Below, piece after piece: positions 35,691 to 45,221 of a DNA stretch of 64,000 nucleotides. A program made the position numbers and the translations under genes. Within the stretch, counting starts at the first letter, position 1. Every line of letters begins with the position of its first letter. This DNA is from CAVYGM01 sp963768025. Its GTDB lineage: Bacteria; Bacteroidota; Bacteroidia; Cytophagales; Spirosomataceae. The stretch is taken from the NCBI GenBank assembly GCA_963768025.1, contig CAVYGM010000032.1, positions 1-64,000 on the forward strand, written 5' to 3'. The notes under the pieces are model-generated. The model had not been told where the DNA came from, searched no databases, and worked only from the letters and a program-made list of their open reading frames with translations.

Positions 35691-38467
35691 ATGCGTATAG
35701 CGATTATCGGTTTAAGCCTGGCTTGTACTCTGGTTACGGCCTTTGCCCAATGCCCTACCCGCACACAGTTGTATTCTGAGCTACAAGCCATCATGGCTCC
35801 GGGAAAGGATAAATTGCTTCTTAATCAGCAAAAGGAGCTGAAAGAGTGGTTGAAGCGTTGGCGTGCCTGCCATTCGGTTGTTGATTCGAGCTATGTATCG
35901 GCTCTAAACCAAATGGCTTTATCCCTGTATAATTCAAATGAGAATACAATGGCAATCCGCTACGCTCAGGCAGCCATAGCTAAATACAAAACACCTTCAC
36001 TCCGACTAAAAATAAGTGACTTAGCCAAGACATACTTCCGCCTTGGAATATACCTCGACTATGCTGGCGAAGGTGAAAAATCCATTGAATCGCTGCTTAA
36101 AGCCACTGAAATTGGAAGGCAGCACCCGGTTGCTTCCCAATGGGCGGCAAAGGCGTATCCCTACATTATTTATTATTACTTTCGCACTGGGTGATTTTGA
36201 AAAAGCCCTATTGTATGGCGATCAAGGTGAAAAGATCGCTCTATCCCTGAATGATACGATTTCGGTTGCCATTATCCTGGAACAACAAGGGCAGAACCTG
36301 GATGAGTTGGGGCGTTTCGAGGAAGCCAGGATTGCACTCGAACAGGCGATTCGAGTTGTTTGCAACGATCCAAAGCATTTACAGGCCTCCCTTGCACGCA
36401 TGGAGCGACTGCTAGGGTCAATTCTCAAAAAAATGTATCGACCCGACGAAAGCCTGAAACATTATCAATTTGCTTATTCGATCTGCCCGTAAAATTGATC
36501 ACAACAATCTTTCTGATTTTGCCAATTCGCTTGGGTTAATTTATTATGAAGCAGGTAACTATACTAAGGCATTGGAATACCTGCTTGAAGCATTAAAAAT
36601 TAATAAGAGCAGTTACAGTATCAGTATCCCGTTGGATAACCTCGGCTTAGTACACCGGCAATTGAAGGCCTTTGACTTAGCTCTGAAATACCATCAACAG
36701 GCCCTCACAAAGTTATCCTTTGCCTTCACAGACAGTTTGGTTACCGCCTTACCTATAGCCCAAACCATCCGCTCCGAACCCCAAAAAGAATATTTCCTCT
36801 AGATAGTACAGGACAAAGCCGACACCTGGCTCAGCTACGCCCAAAACACCCAAAACAACCCCACCCGCCTCCGTCACGCCCTGCGTACCTACATGCTCGC
36901 TGACAGCATGATTGACTATATGCGGTGGGAACATAGTGGGGAAGGATCGAAGCTGTTTTGGCGCACAAAGACCCGGTCGATGTACGAGCGAGCCATCGAA
37001 ACATGCTACCTGTTGAACGACCCGGCTGCTGCTCTTTATTTTTTTGAAAAAAGCCGGGCCGTTCTGCTCAGCGACAAGCTCAATGAGCTTAACGCCAACC
37101 AGCGCCTCAGCGCCGTAGAAGTGCAGAAAGAGAAGGAGTTAAGACGGCGAAGTAATGAAATACAGGGTCAGTTGGGCCAGCTGACACCCACCGACACCGC
37201 CGTAGCCGGGCTACGATCCCAACTCCTGGAAACCCAAAAGGAACAGGAAGCTTTTATGAAAAATATAGAGAGGAGCAATCCCCAGTACTACCGGTATAAG
37301 TACGACAACCGCATACCCGATTTGGGAAACGTGCGTCAGAAACTATTAGGTTCCAAAGGCCACGAGAGCGCTTTCCTGACGTATTTTTTGGGCGATAGCG
37401 CGCTCTATGGGATTAGCATCCGGAAGGGCAGTATTTTGTTCAAAAAATTAAATCTGTCAGAATTTCTGAGGAATCAGCAGGAATTCAGAAACACCCTGGT
37501 GAATCGGGAACAGCAAAACCGCCATTTTGATCACTACCTGGCGGCGGCCCATAGGCTATATCAGAACCTGGTGGCCCCCTTCGCTATTCCCAAAGGTACC
37601 AAACTGATCGTATCACCCGATGGCGATTTTATTCCTTTTGCCGCCATGAGCCTCTCGGCTAAGCAGCCAGACTACCTCATTCGGTACCATGCGATAAGCT
37701 ATACCTACTCCGCCCGTTTTCTGGAAGTATTGCCCCAACCCGCCCCCACCAACTGGTGGACGGAGCGGTCGTTCCTGGGCATGGCGCCGGTGGAGTTTTC
37801 GCCGTCGCTGCAGCAGGCTACTCTCGCGGGTTCGGACGAGGCCCTTTCCCAAATCCAGGGGCATTTTTTATTTCCTAAAAGTCTGACGGGAAAAGATGCC
37901 ACCCGCCAGGCCTTCCTGACGGAGGCTCCCCTGTCCCGGGTGGTACAACTCTACACCCACGCCGAAGCAGACAGCACCCGGACGCCAAAACTCTACTTTG
38001 CCGATTCGGTACTGAGCTTGTCGGACCTGGCTTCGGCGAGTGGCTTTCGGACGCAGCTCATGGTACTTTCTGCCTGCAAAACCGGCCTTGGCAAATTGCA
38101 GCGCGGAGAGGGGGTGTTCAGTATGGCCCGTGGGCTGGCCGGCCTTGGGGTACCTACTACCCTTACAACGCTATGGAGCGTGGAGGATAAGGCTATGTAT
38201 GGATTGAATCAGTTGTTTTATCGCTATCTGGCCGACGGCCTCCCTCTGGATGAAGCTCTGCAAAAGGCTCAGTTGGAGTGGCTCGCCACCATGCCCAGGG
38301 GCGACCAGCTCCCGTACGCCTGGGCTGGCGTGGTACTCATCGGACGTACCGACCCCGTTGCCACGCATCCCATCTCAAGAACCAGCTACATTGCCCTATT
38401 TTCCTTCTTGTTGGTGAGCGCCCTCGGTCTTACCTTTTACCTGGTGAAAAGAAAGCACAACCCATAA
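35691..38467 (+). CDS. TPR-CHAT protease with signal peptide and C-terminal anchor, frame interrupted
   Basis: Caspase-like CHAT protein of about 920 codons. A signal peptide (LSLACTLVTAFAQ) leads into tetratricopeptide repeats (roughly 35691-37050), a coiled linker (near 37110-37290), and a CHAT domain (about 37340-38360). The catalytic His codon is at 37958 (LYTHAEAD) and the Cys codon at 38075 (VLSACKTGLG). A final membrane helix is followed by VKRKHNP. The TPR part is broken three times: one extra G in GGG at 36189-36191, one extra base near 36484, and an in-frame TAG at 36800-36802. From there to the end it is fully open. Topology puts the CHAT domain in the periplasm. Either the errors are in the sequence or this gene is dying; the CHAT catalytic part itself shows no damage. 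Confidence 0.75.
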
Positions 38468-38479
38468 GTACATTTACAG

Positions 38480-38842
38480 TCAGGCGTTTACCATCGAATT
38501 GAAAACCACGGCGAGTTGGCTGCGCACCAGCCTCCGACGGCGTCGGGCAATGGGAAGTATACGGCCATCGGTGAGTTCTACTTCGTATCTGGTGTGGGAT
38601 CGGATGTATTGCGGGTTTACCAAAGCCGACCGATTAACCCGGATAAATCCCCGGTCTGCCAGTCGCTCTTCCAGCGTACCCAAGGTACTGGCTACCATCG
38701 CCACCTTGCGGCTATTGACAAAATGAACATGACTGTAATTGCTGTCGCCTTCACAAAAAAGGATGTCGGTGACGTGTACATGAGTGTATCCGCCGATGTG
38801 GACAGAAGGCTGGACGGGGGAATGTTGGCTTAGCATGTTCAT
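38480..38842 (-). CDS. stand-alone LytTR DNA-binding regulator
   Basis: 120 residues that are almost entirely a LytTR domain: VTDILFCEGDSNYSHVHF, then LEERLADRGFIRVNRSALVNPQYI and ELTDGRILPIARRRRR. The last two blocks are the hallmark of the family. No receiver domain is present, so it is not a classical two-component output by itself. It converges with the TPR-CHAT gene (12-base gap). Its start overlaps the stop of the upstream gene by 4 bases. Confidence 0.85.
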   Translation of the reverse strand: MNMLSQHSPVQPSVHIGGYTHVHVTDILFCEGDSNYSHVHFVNSRKVAMVASTLGTLEERLADRGFIRVNRSALVNPQYIRSHTRYEVELTDGRILPIARRRRRLVRSQLAVVFNSMVNA

Positions 38843-39282
38843 TGGGTTATCCGGGTTGAGTAAGAGTAAGACAGGTAGTAAAGATCAACCGTAGGCCGCC
38901 CTATATTTTGAGAATATAGTTTTGACTTACAATACGGTACATATTTTTGCCAGGATAAGCCCGACTGTATTATCCCGGGAATAGGAGCCAAGCCACTCGC
39001 TTTCTTTGTTGCTGAGGTGGAGCAAAAGAAGGAGTAGCCAACCCGTGGTCCCTGGGGTACTACTTCCAGGTAGGCTCTCCTTCTGATACTCGCGTTCATA
39101 GTTCGAATGGTGGGATGCTGTTTATCTAAACCGATCGCCTCTCTGCCGAGGTTGAGCCGGGATCCCGTCGGCAGATCGGTACCGGGGGTAGGTTGTGCCA
39201 GGCTGCTTTCGTTTACCACAATACTCAAAACGAGTACCCTTATAAAAGTGGACAGCGTATGCTTTGCGGTAAAAGTTTTCAT
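38839..39282 (-). CDS. short secreted protein coupled to the LytTR gene
   Basis: 147 residues. The N-terminus (FIRVLVLSIVVNESSLAQ) is a signal peptide and the rest has no motif I can name. The stop overlaps the LytTR start in ATGA, which argues for translational coupling and therefore for a real gene. The protein could be a small envelope partner whose level is tied to the regulator. A sequence error shifting the C-terminal half is also possible. Unknown function. Confidence 0.45.
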   Translation of the reverse strand: MKTFTAKHTLSTFIRVLVLSIVVNESSLAQPTPGTDLPTGSRLNLGREAIGLDKQHPTIRTMNASIRRRAYLEVVPQGPRVGYSFFCSTSATKKASGLAPIPGIIQSGLSWQKYVPYCKSKLYSQNIGRPTVDLYYLSYSYSTRITQ

Positions 39283-39657
39283 CGGCGTTGAGATTTAAAT
39301 GGTGTGTATACTGCGGAAAGGCAGTGCTGACATCGTGTGGGCTATTGAAAAAACCAGTAGGCCCTTGATTATAGATCCGTTTGGTAGTTAGTCGGGAAAG
39401 CACTGAATGGAGGAAACAGCAAATGAAGAATTTTATTGATTTTTTTTTGTGTGAAAAAATCAATGGGTTTGCTGACAGAAAAAGGGGGAAGGATGCGGGT
39501 GAGAATGTGACCAAATACCTGGTAAAAATACCCTTAGGCCGCGTATTTTTACGTAAAAGTTCTGAACTCTTAGTTATATACGTAAACTGTATAACACAAA
39601 AAAGCGATTCTATGCCGGCATAGAATCGCTCCGGAAAATCCGGTATAAAAAAGTTGG
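39283..39657. other. intergenic region with promoter space for the LytTR pair and a terminator
   Basis: 375 bases without a convincing gene. The part next to 39282 should hold the promoter of the secreted protein/LytTR pair. The right end carries the terminator at 39604-39629. Confidence 0.5.
39604..39629 (-). terminator. intrinsic terminator of the carboxylesterase gene
   Basis: Perfect 26-base palindrome (13-bp arms, GCGATTCTATGCC) followed leftward by a run of six T. It lies 29 bases after the esterase stop. Confidence 0.9.
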
Positions 39658-41295
39658 TTATTGCTTCATGGCTTCCTGAAAGATACCATTCATCATCAGA
39701 TACCGATCGCGGTGCTTTTCCACCTCCGTGCGCGAGGTAGCGTCAATGCGCATGACGGGAGCCGGTTGGTTGCTTTTTAGGGCGGGCCAGTGTGGCACAC
39801 CCAGGCCGTTGGGATTTCCTGTTTTGATAAAATTGGCAAAAAATAATTGCATAATCTCCGACACCTTATAATCGGCCGGTTGCCAGTCGTATACCCGGTT
39901 GGTAGGCAGATTGCCCAGGGCGTATTCGATTTCGGCCGAGTGCACCGCCCCTTTGGGAACAGGAGCTTTTTTGGGAGCATCACTTTTCACAATTCCCCCC
40001 GCCAGGCCGGCCTCCACATTCCCCATCTCGGCCCGCATTGCCGGACGTGGACGCTCATAGAAATAACGATAGACTGGCTTCCCTCCCGTTTGGCTGTGCA
40101 AATCCGACCACTTCCAGGTACTGAAGCCGATAAACCGATCTCCGGCCAGGGCGGTAGCTACCTGCTCCACCTCGGCGTCACTGCCCGGGTTGTACACCTT
40201 CAATACCTCCGAGGCCTGATCAGGGTACATTTTTTCAACCGCCGCCTTGTAGTTGGCCAGGGTAAGAGTTTCTTTTCCCATGATCCCCTGATACCCACTC
40301 TCCTGCGAGTTCCATCCAACCATCAGGGGTACCTTAGCCTGCTGGCCCGCCGCAAAGATACCGGCCGGAGACTTTGGGAAGAAATACCCGTCAACATTGG
40401 GTGAAAACCGGGGGATACCCGGCTTTGAAGTAGCTTCGAGCAAGGCCTGCGCGGGCATCGACCGCAACGCGGCCAACGAAGCAGCCCCCATGGCTTTGGC
40501 AAATTCGGTTCCCATTTTTTCCGATTCGGCCAGGGTTGGGATGGGACGCAGGCTGAGGAGAGAGCCGCTTTCCCCAATCGCGCCGGCAATCAGGTTTTTG
40601 GATAAAGGGGATGCCATCTGGGCGCTCACCGAGAAAGATCCCGCCGACTCGCCCGCAATCGTAACTCGCCCAGGATCTCCGCCGAAGGCGGCAATATTTT
40701 TCTGAACCCATTGTAGGGCTGCGTATTGATCCAGAAAGCCATAATTTCCTGAGGCCTTGTGCGGAGACTCTTTGGTTAGCTCGGGATGCGAGAAAAAGCC
40801 AAAGATCGTGAGCCGATAGTTGACTGTTACCGTCACTATACCCTGCCTGGCCATGCTTTCGCCGTCGTAGCGGGGCTCGGAGCCATCACCGGCCATGAGA
40901 CCCCCGCCGTAGAAGTACACCATCACCGGCAACTTGTCGGCGGCGTTTTTGGCGGGCGTCCATACGTTCAGGTACAGGCAGTCTTCGTTCACGCCATCGG
41001 AGCGGAATCCCATGTCCCCAAAGAGAGGCAGCTGCATGGCCCGGGGGCCAAAATCGTGCGCCTTGCGAACTCCCGTCCAGTTTTTAACGGGTTGGGGCTC
41101 TCGCCAGCGCAAGTCGCCCACGGGCGGGGCGGCAAAGGGTACCCCTTTGAAGGCCCGCACACCCGACTCATCCACCCCTTCCAGCGTACCATTGGCCGTT
41201 TTCACCTGCAACGGCGGGGCTTCAGGAACCGACTGGGCGGATGGCCTCTGTACGAAACAAGCGGAAACAAACAGCAAGGCTAGTATCTTTTTCAT
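39658..41295 (-). CDS. secreted type-B carboxylesterase/lipase
   Basis: 545 residues. A signal peptide ends in RPSAQS. The type-B signatures are present: EDCLYLNVWTP, the oxyanion-hole VYFYGGGL, and the nucleophile elbow GESAG (about residue 215). The acid and the histidine are expected near DGYF and in the VPKGAVHSAEIEYALG region. Such esterases hydrolyse carboxylic esters in the periplasm or outside the cell. The substrate is unknown. The gene has its own terminator and an upstream gap of about 200 bases with divergent transcription toward the M28 gene. Confidence 0.9.
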   Translation of the reverse strand: MKKILALLFVSACFVQRPSAQSVPEAPPLQVKTANGTLEGVDESGVRAFKGVPFAAPPVGDLRWREPQPVKNWTGVRKAHDFGPRAMQLPLFGDMGFRSDGVNEDCLYLNVWTPAKNAADKLPVMVYFYGGGLMAGDGSEPRYDGESMARQGIVTVTVNYRLTIFGFFSHPELTKESPHKASGNYGFLDQYAALQWVQKNIAAFGGDPGRVTIAGESAGSFSVSAQMASPLSKNLIAGAIGESGSLLSLRPIPTLAESEKMGTEFAKAMGAASLAALRSMPAQALLEATSKPGIPRFSPNVDGYFFPKSPAGIFAAGQQAKVPLMVGWNSQESGYQGIMGKETLTLANYKAAVEKMYPDQASEVLKVYNPGSDAEVEQVATALAGDRFIGFSTWKWSDLHSQTGGKPVYRYFYERPRPAMRAEMGNVEAGLAGGIVKSDAPKKAPVPKGAVHSAEIEYALGNLPTNRVYDWQPADYKVSEIMQLFFANFIKTGNPNGLGVPHWPALKSNQPAPVMRIDATSRTEVEKHRDRYLMMNGIFQEAMKQ

Positions 41296-41503
41296 AATCT
41301 TGTAAGGTTAATTGAGTCATCAAATCCAACAACCTGTGTGGTTGTTGGATACATGTATGGAAAGGAAAAGGGAGGCTAAATTTAATCATTGCGCAAAGGC
41401 CTAGCCTAAAAAAACAGGTTACACCAATATTTATTTGCTACCCAAAATGTTTAATCCGTATCTTTCCTTTTTGGCAAACCAACCTTCGTTTAGCTCATTC
41501 TTC

Positions 41504-43162
41504 ATGAAATCTCTCGCCCAATTTTGTACTCTCCTGACCCTGGCTCTATGCACGGCCTGCTCTTCCTCCGACAATGCCAACGTGGATTCTGACGATGGCT
41601 TAGCCGCTTTCAGCGCGGACAGTCTCAAAAAGCACGTAGCCGTGCTGGCCTCTGATGATTTTATGGGCCGGATGCCCTTTACAGAAGGTGAAACCAAAAC
41701 CATTGCGTACCTGCAGCAGCAGTTCAAGGCCGTAGGCCTGGCACCGGGCAATGGTACCAGCTACGTGCAGGAGGTACCTATGGTGAATATTGAGGCTACG
41801 GCCGCCCCCACCATGCAGGTGAAGTCGCCTGCGGGATCCTTCACCCTGAAAGCCTTTGACGATTACGTGATCTGGACTGACCGGACCGAGGCCAACCTCG
41901 CGCTGGATAACACCGAACTGGTCTTTGCCGGCTACGGCGTGGTAGCACCCGAGTACAATTGGAACGACTACCAGGGACTTGACGTAAAAGGGAAGGTAGT
42001 GTTGGTGCTGGTAAACGACCCTGGTTTTTGGGCCGGTGATACTTCCCTCTTCAAAGGCCGCGAAATGACCTACTATGGCCGCTGGACCTACAAATTTGAA
42101 GAGGCGGCCCGGCAGGGAGCCAAGGGGTGCCTTATTGTGCACCGCACGGATGCGGCGGGGTACCCTTTTGCGGTACAACAGAATAATTTTAATACCTCCC
42201 GACTACAACTCGACAACCGGGGCAAGGATATTCCTAACTGTGACGTAATTGGCTGGGTACCCGAGCCCGTAGCCATGAAACTTCTGCAAGCAGCCGGAAA
42301 GGATCAAAGCCTGATCCAATCGGCTGATCAACGGGGCTTCAAAGCCGTACCTCTAAATTTGAAATTGAGTACGACCTTGCAGGTAAAAACGACCTACAAC
42401 AAAACCCATAATGTGATCGGGAAGATTGTCGGTTCCACCCGCCCCGACGAGGTAATCATCTACACCGCCCACTGGGATCACCTGGGCATCGGCACCCCTG
42501 ACGCCACCGGAGACTCCATATACAACGGTGCCCTCGACAACGCCTCCGGCACCGCCGGCCTGCTGGAACTCGCCAGGGCTTTCAATAGCCTCACAACAAA
42601 ACCGGAACGGACGCTGATATTTCTCTCGGTAACCGCCGAAGAACAAGGTTTATGGGGATCAGCTTATTATGCCCAAAACCCGATCTACCCCGTAAATAAT
42701 ACGGTCGCCAACATCAACATGGACGGTCTGAATCGGTTCGAGGCTACTAAAGATATGGTGCTGGTGGGCGAAGGACAGTCGGAACTGGAAGAGTACGCCA
42801 AAGAGGTAGTTGAGAAAGAAGGGGGGTACATCTCCGTAGAAACCCACCCGGAAGCGGGGTACTACTACCGGTCCGACCACTTCAACTTTGCCAAAGTGGG
42901 CATTCCAGCACTCTACCTGGAAAGTGGGGCGGATGTAATTGGGAAAGGAAAAGAATACGGACAAAAATTACAGGAGGAATACACCGCTAACGACTACCAC
43001 AAACCATCCGACGAGTACGACCCCGCCAGCTGGACGATGGAGGGTGCTATCCGCGAATTGAAACTCTTGTTCCAGGTTGGGAAGCGTCTGGCTTTTGAAG
43101 AGAAGTGGCCCCTGTGGAAGGAAGGCTCCGAGTTTAAGGCAATACGAGAAGCCCAGAAATAA
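41504..43162 (+). CDS. M28 family zinc aminopeptidase lipoprotein with PA domain
   Basis: 552 residues from the ATG at 41504. I chose this start because it opens directly into a lipoprotein signal, MKSLAQFCTLLTLALCTAC (Cys19); the frame stays open upstream to 41435. A protease-associated domain (about 110-280, GYGVVAPEYNWNDYQGLDVKG) sits before the catalytic M28 part. Zinc and catalytic residues are visible in TAHWDHLG, NGALDNASG, TAEEQGLWGS, INMDG and the last His in YHKPSDEY. It is an exported peptidase that probably trims N-terminal residues from peptides. It follows a divergent promoter region shared with the esterase. Confidence 0.9.
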   Translation: MKSLAQFCTLLTLALCTACSSSDNANVDSDDGLAAFSADSLKKHVAVLASDDFMGRMPFTEGETKTIAYLQQQFKAVGLAPGNGTSYVQEVPMVNIEATAAPTMQVKSPAGSFTLKAFDDYVIWTDRTEANLALDNTELVFAGYGVVAPEYNWNDYQGLDVKGKVVLVLVNDPGFWAGDTSLFKGREMTYYGRWTYKFEEAARQGAKGCLIVHRTDAAGYPFAVQQNNFNTSRLQLDNRGKDIPNCDVIGWVPEPVAMKLLQAAGKDQSLIQSADQRGFKAVPLNLKLSTTLQVKTTYNKTHNVIGKIVGSTRPDEVIIYTAHWDHLGIGTPDATGDSIYNGALDNASGTAGLLELARAFNSLTTKPERTLIFLSVTAEEQGLWGSAYYAQNPIYPVNNTVANINMDGLNRFEATKDMVLVGEGQSELEEYAKEVVEKEGGYISVETHPEAGYYYRSDHFNFAKVGIPALYLESGADVIGKGKEYGQKLQEEYTANDYHKPSDEYDPASWTMEGAIRELKLLFQVGKRLAFEEKWPLWKEGSEFKAIREAQK

Positions 43163-43163
43163 A

Positions 43164-43186
43164 TGTGGTACGGGCTTCCAGCCCGT
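43164..43186. repeat. short dispersed hairpin repeat, copy 1
   Basis: TGTGGTACGGGC-TTCCA-GCCCGT directly follows the M28 stop codon. The same TGTGGTACGGGC...GCCCGT frame occurs at 45091-45114. The two copies share the flank and differ in the loop. Confidence 0.6.
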
Positions 43187-43300
43187 CTTTACAAGCAGCA
43201 TAATTCAAACAAACTTCCAACCCGACACCCTAGGAAGCAAAAACCAAACAAGATTTCAACCCGCCAATAAAAATAGTACTTCAAACCTCCCAAAGTAGCC

Positions 43301-43840
43301 TCAAAACTCAAAAAAAGGCGGCTCTATTCCATTCAATCGCAAGTACACCAGCGTTTCGGCCCGGTGGTGGGCAATATGCATGAAGGCCCTCAGCAGAAAA
43401 TCACGCCCGGTATGCTTCTGCCAATAGGCATTGGCTCCGTAGCCAGTTTTATTCAACTGGTCCTCACTCAGCTTTTCCAGAATGGCCGTTCCGTGCTGGT
43501 GGCAAGTGGTATAATACTCCACTACGGTAGCCTTGTCGGTAGCTTCTGGCTCCGGCAGGGGCGCTTGCCCTACAATACTCCCAAGAAAGAAGGTGTTCCA
43601 ATACGCAGCATGGGTATACTGCTTGCCAAAGGTCATTTGATTAGGGGTAGGCTTGTAGTCATAAAGCCCATCGGGCATTTTATTAAGTACCTTCAGACTG
43701 TACGGCAGGGCGTTCTTCCAACGGTGGAGAAAGTCCTGCAAGAAGGGATCATTTGGCGAAAAGGCAGTTACTTCCCTACCTGGGCTAGCGGTGATCAACA
43801 GCCCTGCCGCCAATTTTTGTAGTGCTTGCTTTCTGCGCAT
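43301..43840 (-). CDS. DinB-like four-helix protein
   Basis: 179 residues of the DinB/YfiT superfamily, putative metal-dependent enzymes or thiol-handling proteins. Conserved histidines typical of the metal site are in QYTHAAYWNTFF and MHIAHHRAETLVYLRLNG. The N-terminus (MRRKQALQKLAAGLLI) is hydrophobic and could be a signal or a twin-arginine-like leader. The family role in this organism is unknown. It ends in the gap after the M28 gene and is transcribed away from the porin gene. Confidence 0.8.
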   Translation of the reverse strand: MRRKQALQKLAAGLLITASPGREVTAFSPNDPFLQDFLHRWKNALPYSLKVLNKMPDGLYDYKPTPNQMTFGKQYTHAAYWNTFFLGSIVGQAPLPEPEATDKATVVEYYTTCHQHGTAILEKLSEDQLNKTGYGANAYWQKHTGRDFLLRAFMHIAHHRAETLVYLRLNGIEPPFFEF

Positions 43841-43948
43841 GTGAATTTATAATGGTACATTACACTTCGTTCCTAAGAGCACCTGATTTCCTATTCCTAC
43901 TAATTCTTTACCTTTCAACCTGAAAAAGCACGCCATGGCTTCTGTCCT

Positions 43949-45088
43949 ATGAAAGGATTGTTCACCATCCTACTGGTCCTTGTTTTTATTTCTGGCCTTT
44001 TTGCTCAGGATCCGCAAACCTCTACAAAAGCCGATTCAACCCAGGACACCTCCCCGACAGAAACCACCAGGGAGTTTGCTTTTTCCGGCTACGTGGAAGC
44101 CTACTACGTCCATGACTTCACCGCTCCGCGCACCGATCAGGAGCGCCCCGGTTTTCTCTACAACCACAAGCGCAACCGCGAGATTAATTTGAACCACGCC
44201 TACCTGAAAGGGGCCTACTCCAGTGAGTGGGTACGGAGTAACCTGGCCCTGCAGGTGGGTACCTACGCCCAGTACAACTACGCCCAGGAGCAGAGCCTGA
44301 TTAAAAACATATACGAAGCCAATGTGGGCATAAAAATAAGTCGCACGGCAGATCTCTGGCTGGATGCCGGGATTCTTCCGTCGCATATTGGTTTTGAAAG
44401 CGCTGTTAGCCAAGACTGCTGGACCCTAACCCGCAGCATGGTGGCCGAAAACTCCCCCTATTATCTGGCGGGGGCAAAACTAACCTATACCCAGGCCAAG
44501 CTTACCGCCCTGGCCTCCGTCGTGAATGGATGGCAACGGGTTCAGAAACTCCCCGGCTATACCGGCCCGGCGGTCAGTACGCAGATCCAGTTTCGGGCTT
44601 CGCCCAATCTGACGTTCAATTGGAGTAGCTTTCTGGGTTCCGACCGTCCCGACTCGCTGCAACAAGGCCGCTTGTATACTAACTTTTACGCCATCATCAA
44701 CGAGCAAAAGCCATTTGGGCTAATTCTCGGCTTTGACATCGGAAGCGAGCAGCGGCCGGTTGGCCCCAAAGGCACCCTTCGGGACAACGGGAGTTTGGTA
44801 TGGTTATCACCCTTGGCCATCGTCCGCCTGAAAACATCCAGCCGCGGCACGCTGAACGGACGTGTGGAGTACTATCAGGATCCCGATGAAGTCATCATCG
44901 ACACCGATACCCCCAACGGTTTCCAGACCTGGGGGTACTCGATAGGCTATGGCTTTGCCATCCGGCCCAATGCCCTCTTCCGGATCGAAGGCAAGGTGTA
45001 CCAAAGCAAAGACGCTATTTTTGAATCGTCAGATGGCCTGAAGAAGACAAATGCCTCCTTAACTACCAGCCTGGCGGTTAGTTTTTGA
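43949..45088 (+). CDS. outer-membrane beta-barrel porin (bbp2/OmpL-like)
   Basis: 379 residues with a signal peptide (LVLVFISGLFAQ). The mature protein starts with an Asp/Thr-rich linker, then FAFSGYVEAYYVHDF, a long series of alternating strands and a C-terminal strand ending in TTSLAVSF. NHKRNREINLNHAYLKGAY and LWLDAGILPSHIGFES are characteristic of the Bacteroidota porin-2-like family. A small-solute channel is likely; specificity is unknown. A hairpin repeat lies just past the stop. Confidence 0.8.
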   Translation: MKGLFTILLVLVFISGLFAQDPQTSTKADSTQDTSPTETTREFAFSGYVEAYYVHDFTAPRTDQERPGFLYNHKRNREINLNHAYLKGAYSSEWVRSNLALQVGTYAQYNYAQEQSLIKNIYEANVGIKISRTADLWLDAGILPSHIGFESAVSQDCWTLTRSMVAENSPYYLAGAKLTYTQAKLTALASVVNGWQRVQKLPGYTGPAVSTQIQFRASPNLTFNWSSFLGSDRPDSLQQGRLYTNFYAIINEQKPFGLILGFDIGSEQRPVGPKGTLRDNGSLVWLSPLAIVRLKTSSRGTLNGRVEYYQDPDEVIIDTDTPNGFQTWGYSIGYGFAIRPNALFRIEGKVYQSKDAIFESSDGLKKTNASLTTSLAVSF

Positions 45089-45090
45089 GG

Positions 45091-45114
45091 ATGTGGTACG
45101 GGCGGCCCGCCCGT
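45091..45114. repeat. short dispersed hairpin repeat, copy 2
   Basis: ATGTGGTACGGGCGGCCCGCCCGT, two bases after the porin stop and followed by a T run. It shares its left flank and the ACGGGC/GCCCGT stem with 43164-43186. Here it may double as the porin terminator. Confidence 0.6.
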
Positions 45115-45221
45115 TTTTATAATTCTCCACCGCTTTCACTCCACTGCTCCTATCATTCCTATTCCTTTACCCACTACCTTTGCGGGCGAAATTTTCGTAG
45201 AACCCAACCCACTCTTTACTG

